Assembly: GCA_944548615.1 (NCBI GenBank) | Contig: OX155965.1 | Location: 20,247,101-20,311,100, forward strand | Direction: 5' to 3' | From: Micropterix aruncella | Lineage: Eukaryota; Arthropoda; Insecta; Lepidoptera; Micropterigidae | Length of the DNA stretch: 64,000 nucleotides | Part shown: in pieces, positions 1 to 11,178 of the stretch | How the letters are laid out: each line of letters begins with the position of its first letter | Position numbering within the stretch: position 1 is the stretch's first letter | Program-made: the position numbers and the translations under genes | Notes under the pieces: model-generated | What the model was told of the DNA's origin: nothing | Database searches by the model: none | What the model saw: only the letters and a program-made list of their open reading frames with translations

Positions 1-893
1 TCCTGTCTTTCAAGCACGCAAGAGGACGCCGACACAAAGATTATATTACATGCAGCTTATTTAGCACAGAAAGGAATTAAAACTACTCACGTGTTTTCCC
101 CTGATACTGACGTCCTTATTCTAGCACTAAGGCGATATCCACAACTTTCTAAAGATTTTACTTTCTATCTTGGACATGGTATGAAAAGGTTTGTTCAGAT
201 AGGGTCAATTTACAGAGCACTTGGACCTCTGAAAGCCTCTGCACGCCCTGGACTACATACACTTTCAGGAGCTGATGTAACAGGGTCATTTGCTGGCAAA
301 GGAAAAATAAAGTGGTGGAAAGCTTTTAATTCAGCAAGTGATACGATCATAGAAGCTTTGGCTAAATTGGGGACAACACTGTTACTCACTGAAGGGCTAA
401 CTTGGAAGCACTCATTTGTCAGCTATACATCCCCAAAACATCATTGACAGACATAGGAGCAGTGCGATGGTTCTTGTTTACTAAAAAACAACATCAAGAT
501 GAGAACCTTCCTCCAACAAAATCAGCACTAAATCCAGCATTGCTACGGGCTCACCTTCAATGTTTTGAGTGGAATCAGGACCTAATTCAGCATCCTAATA
601 ACCCGTCACCCTCAGATTTTGGATGGCAGAAAATAGGTAGTGCATACGAGCCTGTTGCTTGTACCAACCCCTGTGCACCAAAGCTTATCTTGGAGCTTTG
701 CCGCTGTTCATGCTCAAAAAGACGTTGCTGTCCTCCATGTACGTGTCAGTCAAATGGACTCCGGTGTACTGAAATGTGCAAGTGCGAAGGTGATCCTGAC
801 CATTGCGACAATACGGGAGAATGCGAGGAAGACAATGATGAAGATCTAGGTTTAAGTGAAATTGGCATTGACAGTGATATTGATTGTATTTGA
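1..893 (+). pseudogene. CXC (tesmin/TSO1-like) cysteine-rich protein with a FEN1/PIN-like segment, 5' end outside window, one frameshift
   Basis: Frame 1 is open from base 1 and reads QEDADTKIILHAAYLA, SPDTDVLILAL and LSGADVTGSFAGKGK before stopping after 447. Frame 3 takes over near 395-402 with CQLYIPKTS, then GAVRWFLFTKKQ, and ends in LCRCSCSKRRCCPPC, a Cys-rich CXC-like domain followed by an acidic tail and a stop at 893. The two halves together have the order of a family I know from invertebrate genomes: an acidic nuclease-like core resembling FEN1/PIN folds (DTDVL), then a C-terminal CXC zinc-binding domain. One indel near 395-402 breaks this copy, so it is probably a pseudogene unless the base is an assembly error. 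The family is often multicopy and may itself be mobile. Its function is unknown to me. The N-terminal part lies outside the window. Confidence 0.7.
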
Positions 894-2172
894 AAATTTA
901 ACAAATGTAATATTGTATTTCTTCAACAGTATTGTTATTACAAATTAGAGCTTTTCAAGAAATGTCTCTTTCCTCTTTCCAATTCCTACAAAAAAAAATA
1001 TAAAAATGGTATATTTGTTAATTTATTAAAGTTCAATACAGTTATTATTGTAATAAATCAGGAAACATGTAAAAAATTTTAAAAACTTTAAATATGTGCT
1101 TGCAAAACCCTAAAACTTCGATTTTTTCATTTCTTAATATTTCTTTTTACAAAAGTATTTTTTTTGAGAAAACGGTTAGTTATACAAAGAAAGTTGTAAG
1201 GACCTTTTCTATGCACAATCTGTCAGGCTACATTTTTTATTCAAAAACATTTTTCGTATCTTCAACGGTTACTGATATAAATAGGAAAACATGTTTTTGA
1301 TGGCGGCCATTTTGTTTTTGGCCCGCAGCGCCCAAACGCACCATTTTTGAGAGTGCCACCATCAAAATTATGTTTCTCCATGGTCAAACGAAGAGATTAA
1401 GACTACTTCCACACTTGCATACTGAAGGAGCACACGGATGTACATTTGATAGGCGACTATAGATATAGAAAAATACTTTTTAATTAAATAAAGCGATAAA
1501 TTGGTTCATTCCAGTCCCATGCAACCTGGGATACGTCACACATCTAACTAGGCTAACGCCTAGATGTGCGAATTCACACTTATTTAAGGTTGCGAGCTGA
1601 CATTAGAAGTTTACTATTAGAGATTGTGATTAATATCGTATTATTAATGATGATTTCTTTATTTGTTTTCAAGATATTTTCTTATTACTAAATATTTATT
1701 TATACATATATTCTCCTGAATATTAGATTTCTCTAAGGTTGTTTTACTTATATTCCCATTTTGTGCTTAAAGTAGTTTCAATGAGGCCATGATTGAGGGC
1801 CATGATTTTTCAAATATTGTGCCCATTTAAATTACTTAAAAAAGTAGAGCCTTATTGTCTGATTATTTTATATGGTCTTATATCTGTACTTTTAGTTTAA
1901 AATGCATAACGTAGATTTAATTTGATTATTTAACATTTTACTGACAATTTGAATATTACGATAAATAATTTTACTACGTATCTTTTCGAATCACTAACTG
2001 CTTCAAATATTAAGCTTCTATTTTGATTATTTATATTTATAGTTTGACAATCTAGTAGTTAATTCTTGACTAACTATGTATGTTCAGTAAAGAGTAGTAA
2101 CGAAACTTACTACATAACCCAATTATTTTGACACGTCCAAGAGCGGTCTTTAGCCGTCAATTGGACATGACG
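894..2172. other. AT-rich stretch without recognised genes
   Basis: I see no coding signal. The short open frame at 1094-1300 has low-complexity composition and no recognisable motif. A short imperfect inverted repeat around 1531-1567 (ACATCTA and TAGATGT arms) is the only local structure I noticed. Confidence 0.6.
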
Positions 2173-2206
2173 AAAATGTAATGTAATGTAATGTAATGTA
2201 ATGAAA
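2173..2206. repeat. (ATGTA)n pentanucleotide tract
   Basis: About six tandem copies of ATGTA lie immediately left of the Helitron 3' terminus. Similar pentanucleotide tracts follow LINE 3' ends elsewhere in this window (8664-8688 and 26631-26657), so this may be the tail of an otherwise lost LINE. No LINE body is visible beside it. Confidence 0.75.
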
Positions 2207-2727
2207 TATAATAAACTAGCAGACCCGGCCACGCGTTGCTGAGGGTTTTTTGTTATATTACATTGTAGTAAACTATTTAAGAGGAACGGTAGGAGAACAT
2301 CATTCATGGGGACCACCATGCTTTTTTAAATAGATGCCATTTGTAAAAAAATATGGCGACCTCCATGACAGATTTTCTACTGCCGTAACCCCTTAATACA
2401 ATGAAATTATTATTTACGAACGAAGACGGAAACGTTAATGCTGGTATAAAAATCCACTGGATTGGGATTTGAAAGGGCCTTAGGACTTTGAACACGATTG
2501 ATTAAAATTTTCGTACAGTTAATATTAAGCAAAAATCAATAGAAAAGAATTAATTTTAAAATTTATTATTATTTTTATTCACGATTGTAACAAATGAGTA
2601 TATTACAAAGTTGTTACTAAACAACATGTGACACTTAAACTTATGAATGAGGTAGGTAGGGTAGATAGTCTTAAATCTTTAACAATAATATTTATTATTT
2701 TGAATTATAAATACTTTTAATTTCAAT

Positions 2728-3711
2728 TTAATTTAGCACTAATCGGTGCACAATATTTTTGGTTAACCTGTCTTTAGCTAACACAAATAGATATGACGGT
2801 TTCCCTACACTTGAATATGCAACATATATTTGCCCATGAGAAAAACATGGATTTTCCAAATCTAAACCACAAATGGACATTGTTTGGCCTTGAGACTTAT
2901 TTATAGACGAATTGGAAAGCTAAACGAATTGGAAACTGTAGCCTTCTGAAGAGTATGGTAGAATCTGACGGTATTATTGGAATACGTTTCAACAGGACCA
3001 CTTTTTTTTAAACTTCCCAGTTAAAATGATTACTTCAAGAATATTTTCGGTGATCTTTTTGATGACCAAACGCGTACCGTTGCATAATTGAGGTGGATTC
3101 AAATTACGTATGAGAATAATAGTGGAATCAATCTTTATCGAAGATTATGTGGTGGCATTCCAGGTATATCTAGTGAAAATAAAAATTCAATTGGAAAATT
3201 TACACTTTCATTTTCATCAACAACAGCTGTATCTGGTAACAACTGTTGTATCTGGAAGTTAATTTCGTCAACATCAACATTTTTGGCTGCCAAAATCGCC
3301 CGATGACTGAGCCAGTTATGATTCAAGTAATTATTCTGTATATCCGAAAAAAAAACACTGAATGAATTCATTTTTTTCCTGAAAACCAGTGCACAAATTG
3401 TCTGGCAGTTTAATGCATTGCGTATTTGGTTGCAGTTCTATTTTACCGTTCCCAATATCTAGGAAAATATCTGATTATGGTCAATCGAAGTGTTTCAACA
3501 CTTCGCCATGAGAATGATTGTTTCAAACATGCATTAATCTCTTCCGCGAAAGTAGAGCAAGGTATAACCGGTAAGGTCTGTATGACGATGCAACTACCAA
3601 TGCGATTTTCTGTTGCGACCGTATTTTGGCAAGAATCAAAGATATTGAAAATGTCTTACCGGTTCCAACTGGTGCGTCCAAGATTATATGACACGTTTGT
3701 AGGTTTAACAT
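2728..3711 (-). pseudogene. Helitron Pif1-like helicase remnant
   Basis: Read on the minus strand, the remnant runs in the order expected of Helitron helicase. A Walker A region comes first, with DAPVGTGKTF, where the family usually has GGTGKT. Next are SWRSVETLRLT, LDIGNGKIELQPNTQC, WLSHRAILAAKN with IPGMPPH, LNPPQLCNGTRLVI, and a motif VI region INKSQGQT with GLDLENPCFSHGQ. A stop follows at 2728-2730. Several frameshifts and stops separate these blocks, and about 100 residues after Walker A are missing, including the usual Walker B. In an intact Helitron this DNA helicase unwinds the element during rolling-circle transposition. Here it is dead. Confidence 0.85.
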
Positions 3712-4620
3712 AGCAGTGCCATCTATTGATTACTTACTCAATCCAGTCAACAGATATCGCCATCTGTTAACATCGTTTGGAGCTAACAGATAATTGTGAA
3801 TGTCAAATAATAGACAAATAATTTGCAATAAAATAATATTGCGACTATAATTTAAGATGTAAGCTATCCTATCTTTCAAGTTGGATCAAACTGTGAAAAT
3901 TTGATACAAATCGGTTAAGTAGTTTAGGAGTCCATCGCGGACAAACAACATGGCACGTAATTTATATATATTAAGATATGACATGTTTGTAGGTTTAACA
4001 TAGCAGTGCCACCTATTGATTACTTACTGAATCTAGTAAACAGATATCGCCATCTGTTAACATCGTTTGGAGCTAACAGATAATTTTGAATGTCAAATAA
4101 TAGACAAATAATTTGCAATAAAATCATATTGCGACTATAAATTAAGATGTTCGCTATCCTATTTTTCAAGTTGGATCAAACTGCACACGGTGTGCAAATT
4201 TAAGATGTAAGCTATCTTATCTTTCAAGTTGGATCAAACTGCACACGGTGTGCAAATTTGATTCAAATCGGTTAAGTAGTTTAGGAGTCCATCGCGGACA
4301 AACAATGTAACATGTAAATTATATTTAAGATAAGATATGACACATTTGTAGGTTTAACATAGCAGCGCCACCTATTGATTACTTACTCAATCCAGTCAAC
4401 AGATATCGCCATCTGTTAACATCGTTTGGAGCTAACAGATAATTGTGAAAAAAATAATTTGCAATAAAATAATATTGCGACTATTAATTAAGATGTAAGC
4501 TATCCGATCTTTCAAGTTGGATCAAACTGCACACGGTGTGCAAATTTGATTCAAATCGGCTAAGTATTTTAGGAGTCCATCGCGGACAAACAACGTGACA
4601 CGTAATTTATATATTTAAGA
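3690..4620 (-). repeat. Three tandem copies of the Helitron 5' terminal segment
   Basis: Copies start near 3690, 3980 and 4339. Each carries the same order of blocks: a TTTGTAGGTTTAACATAGCA segment, ATCGCCATCTGTTAACATCG, TTTCAAGTTGGATCAAACTG, and GGAGTCCATCGCGGACAAAC, ending in an AT-rich TTAAGA. Copies 1 to 3 span about 290, 359 and 281 bp. Copy 2 has an extra internal duplication around the palindrome TGCACACGGTGTGCA. On the minus strand each copy starts with the putative Helitron 5' TC terminus, so the element has gained extra 5' ends. Confidence 0.8.
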
Positions 4621-4714
4621 TAGAGGTTTTATTTTTTTAAAGCGTTATTCAACTATTTTTAATTGTTTGATATAACATAGATACGGGTGACTTAAATTAT
4701 GGTTATTTTAGCTA

Positions 4715-5146
4715 CACTGAAAAAAATATTGGATTGATCCTTACATTATGTTATTACGGTTTTATACCGAATAACAATGTTTCAATCGCAATGTTGTTGA
4801 ATTACAAGCAAATGTGTTGAATATCCATTACTCGATTATATATATATGAACGTTTTCCTTACGGTTAATACGGAAATAACAGCATCCTGTAGTTTCAACA
4901 TGATCAATGTATCCATTACCGTACGTATACTACTACATGTTGTAATGTTATAAGCGAGAGAGTGACAAGTCCGCGACGTAATGAAATAACATTATGTTTT
5001 GACATTATGACACGGTAACTACCATCACGCCAGCACCGTTACGCGTCATGTTAGTAATACTTATGAACCACAGTCCGAGTTATACATGTAATCATTGTTT
5101 AAACATGAGTATTTTCATGTATTACAACGTTACATTTTTCTCAGTG
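4715..5146. mobile_element. MITE with CACTGA terminal inverted repeats and TA target duplication
   Basis: The left end is CACTGAAAAAAAT and the right end on the other strand is CACTGAGAAAAAT. TA dinucleotides flank both (4713-4714 and 5147-5148). The size is 432 bp with no coding capacity. A TA duplication fits Tc1/mariner-type mobilisation, but no transposase remnant shows which family. Confidence 0.6.
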
Positions 5147-5324
5147 TATACAAGAACAAATTCGTTATTGTAAACTGTTAGTTTTTCGACACCAAGACGT
5201 TGATGCTTAAAAAAAATAGCATGCCTAATTTGTTCATGGCCCATGGTATTTACGTAGCCCATAGATAAAAGCGTGGTATTTAAAAAAAAAAAAACCCCAG
5301 ACTTGTTTTGGACTCAGCCATTCT

Positions 5325-5398
5325 TCTATCTGAGGTATATATGTAATGCAAAAAGGACAGGACCTAAAATAGAACCCTGCCGTAGTCATACCATTTCG
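5325..5398 (-). pseudogene. Short LINE reverse transcriptase fragment
   Basis: On the minus strand the frame reads RQGSILGPVLFALHIYL, close to the non-LTR reverse transcriptase block QGSILGPVLF...YIND. Stop codons lie on both sides. No other block of the protein is recognisable nearby, so this is a scrap of about 25 codons. Confidence 0.5.
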
Positions 5399-5399
5399 C

Positions 5400-6396
5400 G
5401 AAGGAAGAACACCGATTGGTGTCTTACATTACAACCATTTAATAGTCTTACATTACAACCATTTTATAGCTCCATAGTTTCAATAGCTTGATAGTTCGAT
5501 TAGATAGTTAAATACTGATTTGTAGGACGCTTCGCAGTATCCGAGACCTGAGAAAGCCACTCAAGATAAATATGTTTTTCAATTCACAAATACATTGTCT
5601 CGAATTATCATTCCGCAATTTAGTTTCGAGACTGATGACAATAGAAAAAAGATGTGGATTATCCACCGTTAGCGAACCCTCTTAACTGCACTACACAAAA
5701 GAAATATCATTACCTGCCCTCCACTTTATTCTACAAAATTGCCTCTCTATTAAAGCGAGCTCGCGATGCGAAGTCGGCAGGATTCATACGTCAGCGCTAC
5801 AAAGGATCTAAAACGCGGAGAGAAAATATTTTGACACTTGAATAAAGCGCTCAGCCGTGGCCGTAATCAAATCACCCTCGAGATCGGACCCTCTCTCGCG
5901 CCGAATGCCACGAATAATGCCCGGCATGCGAAAGGTTTAAGTACCGTGCTTAACATTATAATAACAATGGCACTACGGCGATAACAGGCCGATATTTGAT
6001 ATTAAAATATTTCCCCCCTGGGCGTTTTATCTTAATTCAGGAGGGTAGTTTTCGAATCGGACATGTCGTGCTCGCGGTGGTGTGAATAAGCACGGTCGGT
6101 TATGATTTGGGTTCGAGATAACACCTGAGGAATTCAACGGTCCCTTGAATTTAACGTATTTAATATCATTACTTGTTTTCGGTTTTATTTTGAATGCAAC
6201 CATCTGCCTGAGTTTAGGGTGGATGAATGTGGGATTTTTGTTACTATGGTGAATCGTATAGTTCTAAAAGGGCTTTCCAATCCGCCTGTAATATCCTTTT
6301 ACTGTGGTATGCAACTCTATGCACACAAAGGGTTTTCCCAATACGCACTTAGCGTTTATTTGGGGTTTCTGTTGTATCCAGCCCACTGGATGGACA
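5400..6396. other. Unassigned DNA without recognised genes
   Basis: A small duplication (TCTTACATTACAACCATTT twice near 5423 and 5447) and a GC-rich patch at 5860-5930 are visible. Open frames here are under 75 codons and show no motif. Confidence 0.5.
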
Positions 6397-7022
6397 GTTA
6401 GGTAAGCAGTATTGACTACAATGGGCGATCCCATCACCCCAGACTGGTATAACGATATGTGATCGTTCTTTCAGCCGTGGGATGAGCGTAGAAGACTTAG
6501 ACAATGACATTCCACTATCTAGCTCCGCCAACTATCCGGTGAGGTATAGCCCAGCTGGCAGACCAAGCGCTCATGCTACCAGATTTCTCCGGCCTCCCGA
6601 CTGGTTGCAGGTTCTAGGTCGCTTGCGAGGCTCTCTACCTAATGTAAGCGGCGATTCAGTTCGAATCATCGCTGACCGTGACGTCCTTTGTCCGTCTTTC
6701 ACTCAGGATCGGGTGGACAATTGGACGTTTCCATAGCGGCTGTTATTAGGTAAACAGAAGCACCCGCTCTATAGGAAACAAACACGTTTTCACACTCCTC
6801 CGATTATCAGTCGGAATGTTGAGCTTATTGGCTGACGCCTCATGGTGAGCAAACCGCCCAGGAGCGCCCGAAGGGCGATTCCCAGGCGAACTGGCCCGCA
6901 GGCACAGCGTCCTACCCGGGCTCGCACTCTGCTTGTAGGCTACCGGATGGGTGCTGACCTATGAGTTAGGTCGACCATAACATATTGGTCATAATGACCC
7001 AACTGCAGGGGCCTATTAGCTA
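6397..7022 (+). mobile_element. Family R repeat, copy A
   Basis: This GC-richer block shares ordered segments with copies at 10, 21, 28-29 and 38 kb: GACTACAA.GGGCGA at the start, CTCCGGCCTCCCGACTGGTT, then CACCCGCTCTATAGGAAAC, TCAGTCGGAATG and GGATGGGTG near the end, finishing TATTAGCTA. It is flanked by CCACTGGATGGACA (6383-6396) and CCACTGGTTGAACA (7023-7036), a 14-bp direct repeat with two mismatches that I read as a target-site duplication. Open frames inside differ from copy to copy, so I do not call a protein. Confidence 0.65.
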
Positions 7023-7036
7023 CCACTGGTTGAACA

Positions 7037-7470
7037 TGCATTAAGTGGGCTACGGGATATAGTCGGTGGCTGATGTCTTCTTCTTTCTTATGATATCTAT
7101 ATTGTTTCACAATCCGCGATACATCTTGAGCTCTATTATGATGACTACCACCACTGTAAGCCACCGTTTTTACCGTTTTTAGGTTCAATACCATTCAATG
7201 ACGGATAATATTGGGGTAATTTAAAATCTGACTTTGAATCTTCAAATCCTTGCCAAGTTGTACATAATTAGTCAGTTTCTTTGGTATTTTACTATATTTA
7301 TTAAGAAAATAATTAAAAACCAAATCCTGTATTTATCTTTTAGGTCGATGTTACTTGAAAATGGCATTTCTTACATAGACGCAAATTATACAAGCAGTGC
7401 TATTTGTTATACGGTTTTGTTAGGGATAAGATTTTAGATATTTTAAACCATCTCCTTGTTAAAAAAAACT
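7037..7470. other. AT-rich spacer without recognised genes
   Basis: No coding motif or repeat match was found between family R copy A and the family H fragment that follows. Confidence 0.5.
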
Positions 7471-7745
7471 GTTGTCTCACCCCAAGACTTTCCCGGCAAA
7501 TAGAGAAGCCCCCAACCACCACTCCGCACCCACTCCCACGCGTAAGTTCGTAGTATATTTGTAGTATTACTAATTAAATAATTTCTGCGTTGCTTGTAGA
7601 CGAGATATTACAACCAAAATTTTACAGCGTAATTTCGGTCCAAGAAGGCATCTCTGTGTACCGAATTTCAAGCCTCTAACTGCATATTTCGAGCTTGAAT
7701 TATGTATGACTAGCGCGGCCTCTGGTTGACAGATTTCACAGCCTG
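7471..7745 (+). repeat. Family H repeat, 5' part
   Basis: It begins GTCTCACCCCAAGACTTTCC and contains GAGATATTACAACCAAAATT, GTACCGAATTTCAAG and TATGACTAGCGCG, the same ordered blocks as the copies at 11.2, 31.5 and 34.0 kb. The CA-rich 3' half and the terminal hairpin found in fuller copies are missing here. Confidence 0.65.
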
Positions 7746-8662
7746 CGTCTGTTGCAAAAATTTATACCGAATAATGTAAAGCAGACCTTAGTGCAAATAT
7801 TTTACTGAATATGCTCGACTAATCGTACGTTGCATACCTCGATGCAGATTAAGCGATCCTCGACACGTTAGAGCGCTTACAGGCTGTCAGCGTGAAATTT
7901 GTAATTAATCTACGGATATGCAATTCTATTTCAGCCTCGCCAATCAAATAGCACGCAATGGTTATATATTCGAAATCGCAGCCATCTACACATCTAATCC
8001 TTGTTGCACAACGCGCTCAACAATCCCACCTCTCAACGTCTCAGCTGAAGATATAAGTAACCTTACCAGGAAGTCATGGTCTCATAATCTGATCAAGTCA
8101 GAATAACAGCATTAGCATACCAAGAGACTAAAACTCTGTGTTATTCTTACCCTTTTTTGTATATGTAGTCGATTATGGAGTTTAAAATAAATAATTAATT
8201 ATCAGAGGCGTGCAATCGTTGTCTATTTTTAATCTTTTTCTGAAAAACTGCTTCTTCTCTCGTAAACTCTTTCTCCTCCCATCGCTTTTCCTTTGTCTCT
8301 GTGTGTGTCTGTTTTGTTGGATCTTTTTTATTGAGCATTTATTCACTATTAGGTCTTTTTTGAATTGCCTGGCTGCTCCTTCAACAACACTAAAGTTTAT
8401 TGTAGGAGATTGCCTTAGTGTGATACGTTTGCCATTGTCCATAACTGTTATTTTTGTTTGATAGAAATTATTGTTGTAATTCCATAAGCACTGTTAAATA
8501 CTTCGTAAATCAAATCCTGATCAATACAATTAACTGACTCTTCGTCTTAGCTATTTTATGTATAATTTTTACCCATATAATACTTTTATGATAATGACTA
8601 TTATTACTGTTTTATATTAGTTTATAAACAGAATACAATATTTATACATGAAATTTTACACA
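7746..8662. other. Unassigned DNA without recognised genes
   Basis: The open frames at 7918-8106 and on both strands around 8182-8461 carry no recognisable motif. The latter region is pyrimidine-rich on the plus strand, which keeps stops rare by composition. Confidence 0.5.
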
Positions 8663-9600
8663 ATAAAGTAAAGTAAAGTAAAGTAAAAGGTATTTATTTC
8701 CAATACAACCATACAATTGTGTAGGAATGACAGTAATTAATCTTAAATTAGTTACTCAATTTAGACAAGAGATGATATACAATATATAGTTTTAAACTTA
8801 CCAATTTACGAAAACATAGACTATATGATAACAGTTTACAACAAAACAATTAACGGTAAATAATATGTATTAGATTAAATGGGTAGATACGATGCTATGT
8901 ATTTTCAAAATATTTTAAGAAGTCGTTATGGGCATACATGTTGATTTTAAGCAGATAGACTCGGATGGATCTCTTGAAAATATCGATGTTTTTAATTTCT
9001 TTTAATCTTTCGGGCAATTTATTGAAAAGTTTGAGGCCTAAGTATCGACTAGTCGCCTGGAACTTGGCAGTACGTGCTACGAACGGTTGGAGATACAGGG
9101 TTTTAATCCTGGTGTCATGCCGATGTACTTCCTCGTGGGATATGGCCGAGCTCTTATTGCAATAGAATTCGCAAAGAGCTTCTTGAGCAAAAATCGCATA
9201 TACGGTCAATATCCCTAGTTTTTGGAAGTGTTCACGACATGACTGCCGTGGACCAATACCTACTATCGCACGTATGGCTCTTTTCTGGAGAGTGAATACA
9301 ATGTTGATGTGTGCTGCATTACCCCATAAAAGAATACCATAGCGCAGGTGTGACTCAACTAGCGCGTAATAGGCCGATATTACTTCAGTTCTCTCCAAAC
9401 AATTTCTGATGCGTAATAGAGCATAGCAGGCTGACGAAAGTTTTGACTTAACATGCTCTATATGTAGATTCCATGACATCTTTGCATCCAGATGTAGTCC
9501 GAAGAATTTAACTGATTCCGCAAGTTCAACCGGGTAGTTAACTTTTATAGATGATGTCTTGCTATTAAATTTTAAAATAACAGTTTTAGACATATTTAAT
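8663..9600 (-). mobile_element. 5'-truncated CR1/Jockey-group LINE with pentanucleotide tail
   Basis: The body is the reverse transcriptase C-terminal region (8895-9593). Downstream on the minus strand a 3' UTR of about 200 bp ends in a tandem TTTAC tract at 8664-8688. The 5' end is cut near 9600, as expected from incomplete target-primed reverse transcription. I could not identify a target-site duplication with confidence. Confidence 0.7.
8895..9593 (-). CDS. LINE reverse transcriptase, C-terminal part (thumb and C-terminal region)
   Basis: The 232-codon open frame reads through without stops. It carries KFFGLHLDAKMSWNLHI, the conserved thumb block after the catalytic palm in non-LTR reverse transcriptases. 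It continues with ISAYYALVESHLRYGILLWG, TLQKRAIRAIVG, and HDTR with LGLKLFNKLP near the end. The palm with the FADD catalytic motif and the endonuclease are missing through 5' truncation, so it cannot be active. The reading frame is intact, which suggests a fairly recent insertion. The closest type is the CR1/Jockey group. The same domain order appears in the LINE at 27017-28153. Confidence 0.8.
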   Translation of the reverse strand: MSKTVILKFNSKTSSIKVNYPVELAESVKFFGLHLDAKMSWNLHIEHVKSKLSSACYALLRIRNCLERTEVISAYYALVESHLRYGILLWGNAAHINIVFTLQKRAIRAIVGIGPRQSCREHFQKLGILTVYAIFAQEALCEFYCNKSSAISHEEVHRHDTRIKTLYLQPFVARTAKFQATSRYLGLKLFNKLPERLKEIKNIDIFKRSIRVYLLKINMYAHNDFLKYFENT

Positions 9601-9650
9601 AGGTTGGATATTCTTGATACCCAACCCTCACACTAACGCTTATGCTCACA

Positions 9651-9718
9651 CTCCACACACACACAAACACACACATGCACATACACACACACACCCTCAC
9701 ACGCACACAAACACAGAC
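9651..9718. repeat. (CA)n-rich microsatellite
   Basis: Interrupted CA repeats with occasional CACATGC and CCTCACA interruptions. Confidence 0.85.
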
Positions 9719-9947
9719 ATTTAACTTTTTTTTCTTTTTTAAGTACTCTTAGTTGTCAATGTAATTTCTGTCATTTTATTAAAATCCGTAGCTGGTTTTA
9801 TTTTAATTAGACTATGTTTTTTACTGTACCTAATACTCTGTCAAAATAAAGAATTGCATTATTATAATAATAAATTCAACGACAATCTTTATGAAGATGA
9901 TTTTCAAATATACACGTATGCTAGATTGGATGAACTTCCAAGTCCAT

Positions 9948-10174
9948 TTGGAGATGTCGACTACAACGGGCGAACCCGTTACCTCAGAAAGTTTAAACGA
10001 TAATGATCGTTCTGTCTCCCGTGAGGTAAGCTTATAAGGCTTTGAGACAATATGAATCGACCGTACAACAAAGCCACGAACCCGCCAGAGTCCAACGCCT
10101 GACGGCAAGGCACTAGGAAAATAACCCAGTGGCCACCTCGCCCCTTGGCTACCAGATTTTCCAAGTGCTTCCTA
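9948..10174 (+). mobile_element. Family R repeat, copy B1, truncated
   Basis: It starts TTTGGAGATGTCGACTAC and follows the family R consensus through CTCCCGTGAGGTAAGC to about CTACCAGATTTTCC, then stops. It is flanked by ACTTCCAAGTCCA (9935-9947) and ACTTCCAAGTGCA (10175-10187), a 13-bp direct repeat with one mismatch. The constant GTCGACTAC end is kept and the opposite end is lost. Confidence 0.65.
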
Positions 10175-10187
10175 ACTTCCAAGTGCA

Positions 10188-10526
10188 ACTAGAGCTGTCG
10201 ACTACAGCGGGCGAACCCGTCCCCTCAGGAAGTTTTAACGAAATTTGATCATTCTGTCTCCCGTGAGGTAAGCGCAGAAGACTACGGACAAAACAGTACA
10301 CCGCGGCACCGTCAAGCTCCGCCACATGCCCGTAAGAAGGCAACGCCTTACCGCGAGATAGCCAGGTATGTTACCGAACGGGCCGACACTCGCGCCCTGA
10401 CTACCAGTTGCAACCAGATTACTCCGGTCTCCCGACTGGTCGCGAGTTCGAGGTCGCTTGCGCGGTCTTCTCCCTTACGTAACGGTGAAACGGTGTCTAC
10501 CGAATCTATTGCAGGCACGGCAAAAT
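10188..10526 (+). mobile_element. Family R repeat, copy B2, partial
   Basis: A second family R start (GAGCTGTCGACTACAGCGGG) lies directly after copy B1. It follows the consensus through CTCCGGTCTCCCGACTGGTC and GTGTCTACCGAATCTATT before ending. Its last 300 bp, seen in copies A, C and E, are missing. Confidence 0.65.
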
Positions 10527-11178
10527 ACTGATAAAATGATATGCCAAAAACTATTGCCAGTGTAATGTCACCTAACTGTCCTGTCCTAAAGCGGTCATTT
10601 AATTTCTTTATAAATATGCATATGTTTTATAAATATGTGTATAAGAACTAAGTAAAAAAAATAACATAATAACTTTGAAATAATGTATAGGTACTCTACT
10701 ATATAATCCTTTTTAGCTGGATAATCAAAATAAGAAATAATCTTTTGAAAACATTAAAAATTATATTTTGAGTCGAAGGTTAATTAGTAACTGTATAATT
10801 TTTACGATACTGAAAATAAAATAGTTAAATAACGTATTTGATAAACAAATAGCAGACGTAATACAAATACGAATAATGTAACCATAATTGAGACAAGAGT
10901 GTTTGCGATGTGGCGTTTGTTATTGGAATTACTAAGAGCTGCAATGCAACGCTAACATATTTGAATTATGTATTGCTCTGCTGTTTGTGTCGAAGACACA
11001 ACATTGCGACGACTTGCAAACAACGTTTGTATTGCGGTATTCAGCAACCGCTGTAGCTGCTGATAATTTCACTCAGGTAAGTTTACTGTGCCCAATTGAG
11101 GCAACTTGAAGCGTTTTAGGCGACTGCGATAAAATAAGTTTGTCTCAAAAGATCGTCAATGAAAATTGAAATAAATGG
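10527..11178. other. AT-rich DNA without recognised genes
   Basis: No motif-bearing open frame and no match to the repeat families described here. Confidence 0.5.

Larger units (their letters stand above)
2216..4620 (-). mobile_element. Helitron, minus strand, both termini present, 5' coding half lost
   Basis: The low end reads CTAG at 2216-2219 preceded by A, so on the minus strand it is a CTAG 3' terminus followed by T. The high end is GA at 4619-4620 followed by T, so on the minus strand it begins TC after an A. Helitrons are known to start with TC, end with CTRR and insert between A and T. Between the termini lies a Pif1-like helicase remnant (2728-3711), and the 5' part is a triplicated terminal segment (3690-4620). 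The Rep/HUH nuclease domain is absent, so the copy is non-autonomous. The length is 2405 bp. I inferred the ends from the sequence; they were not aligned to a reference. Confidence 0.7.

Noticed and set aside
8182..8461. Opposed open frames of 83 and 86 codons
   Set aside because: Both exist because of a pyrimidine-rich strand bias; no motif or repeat support.
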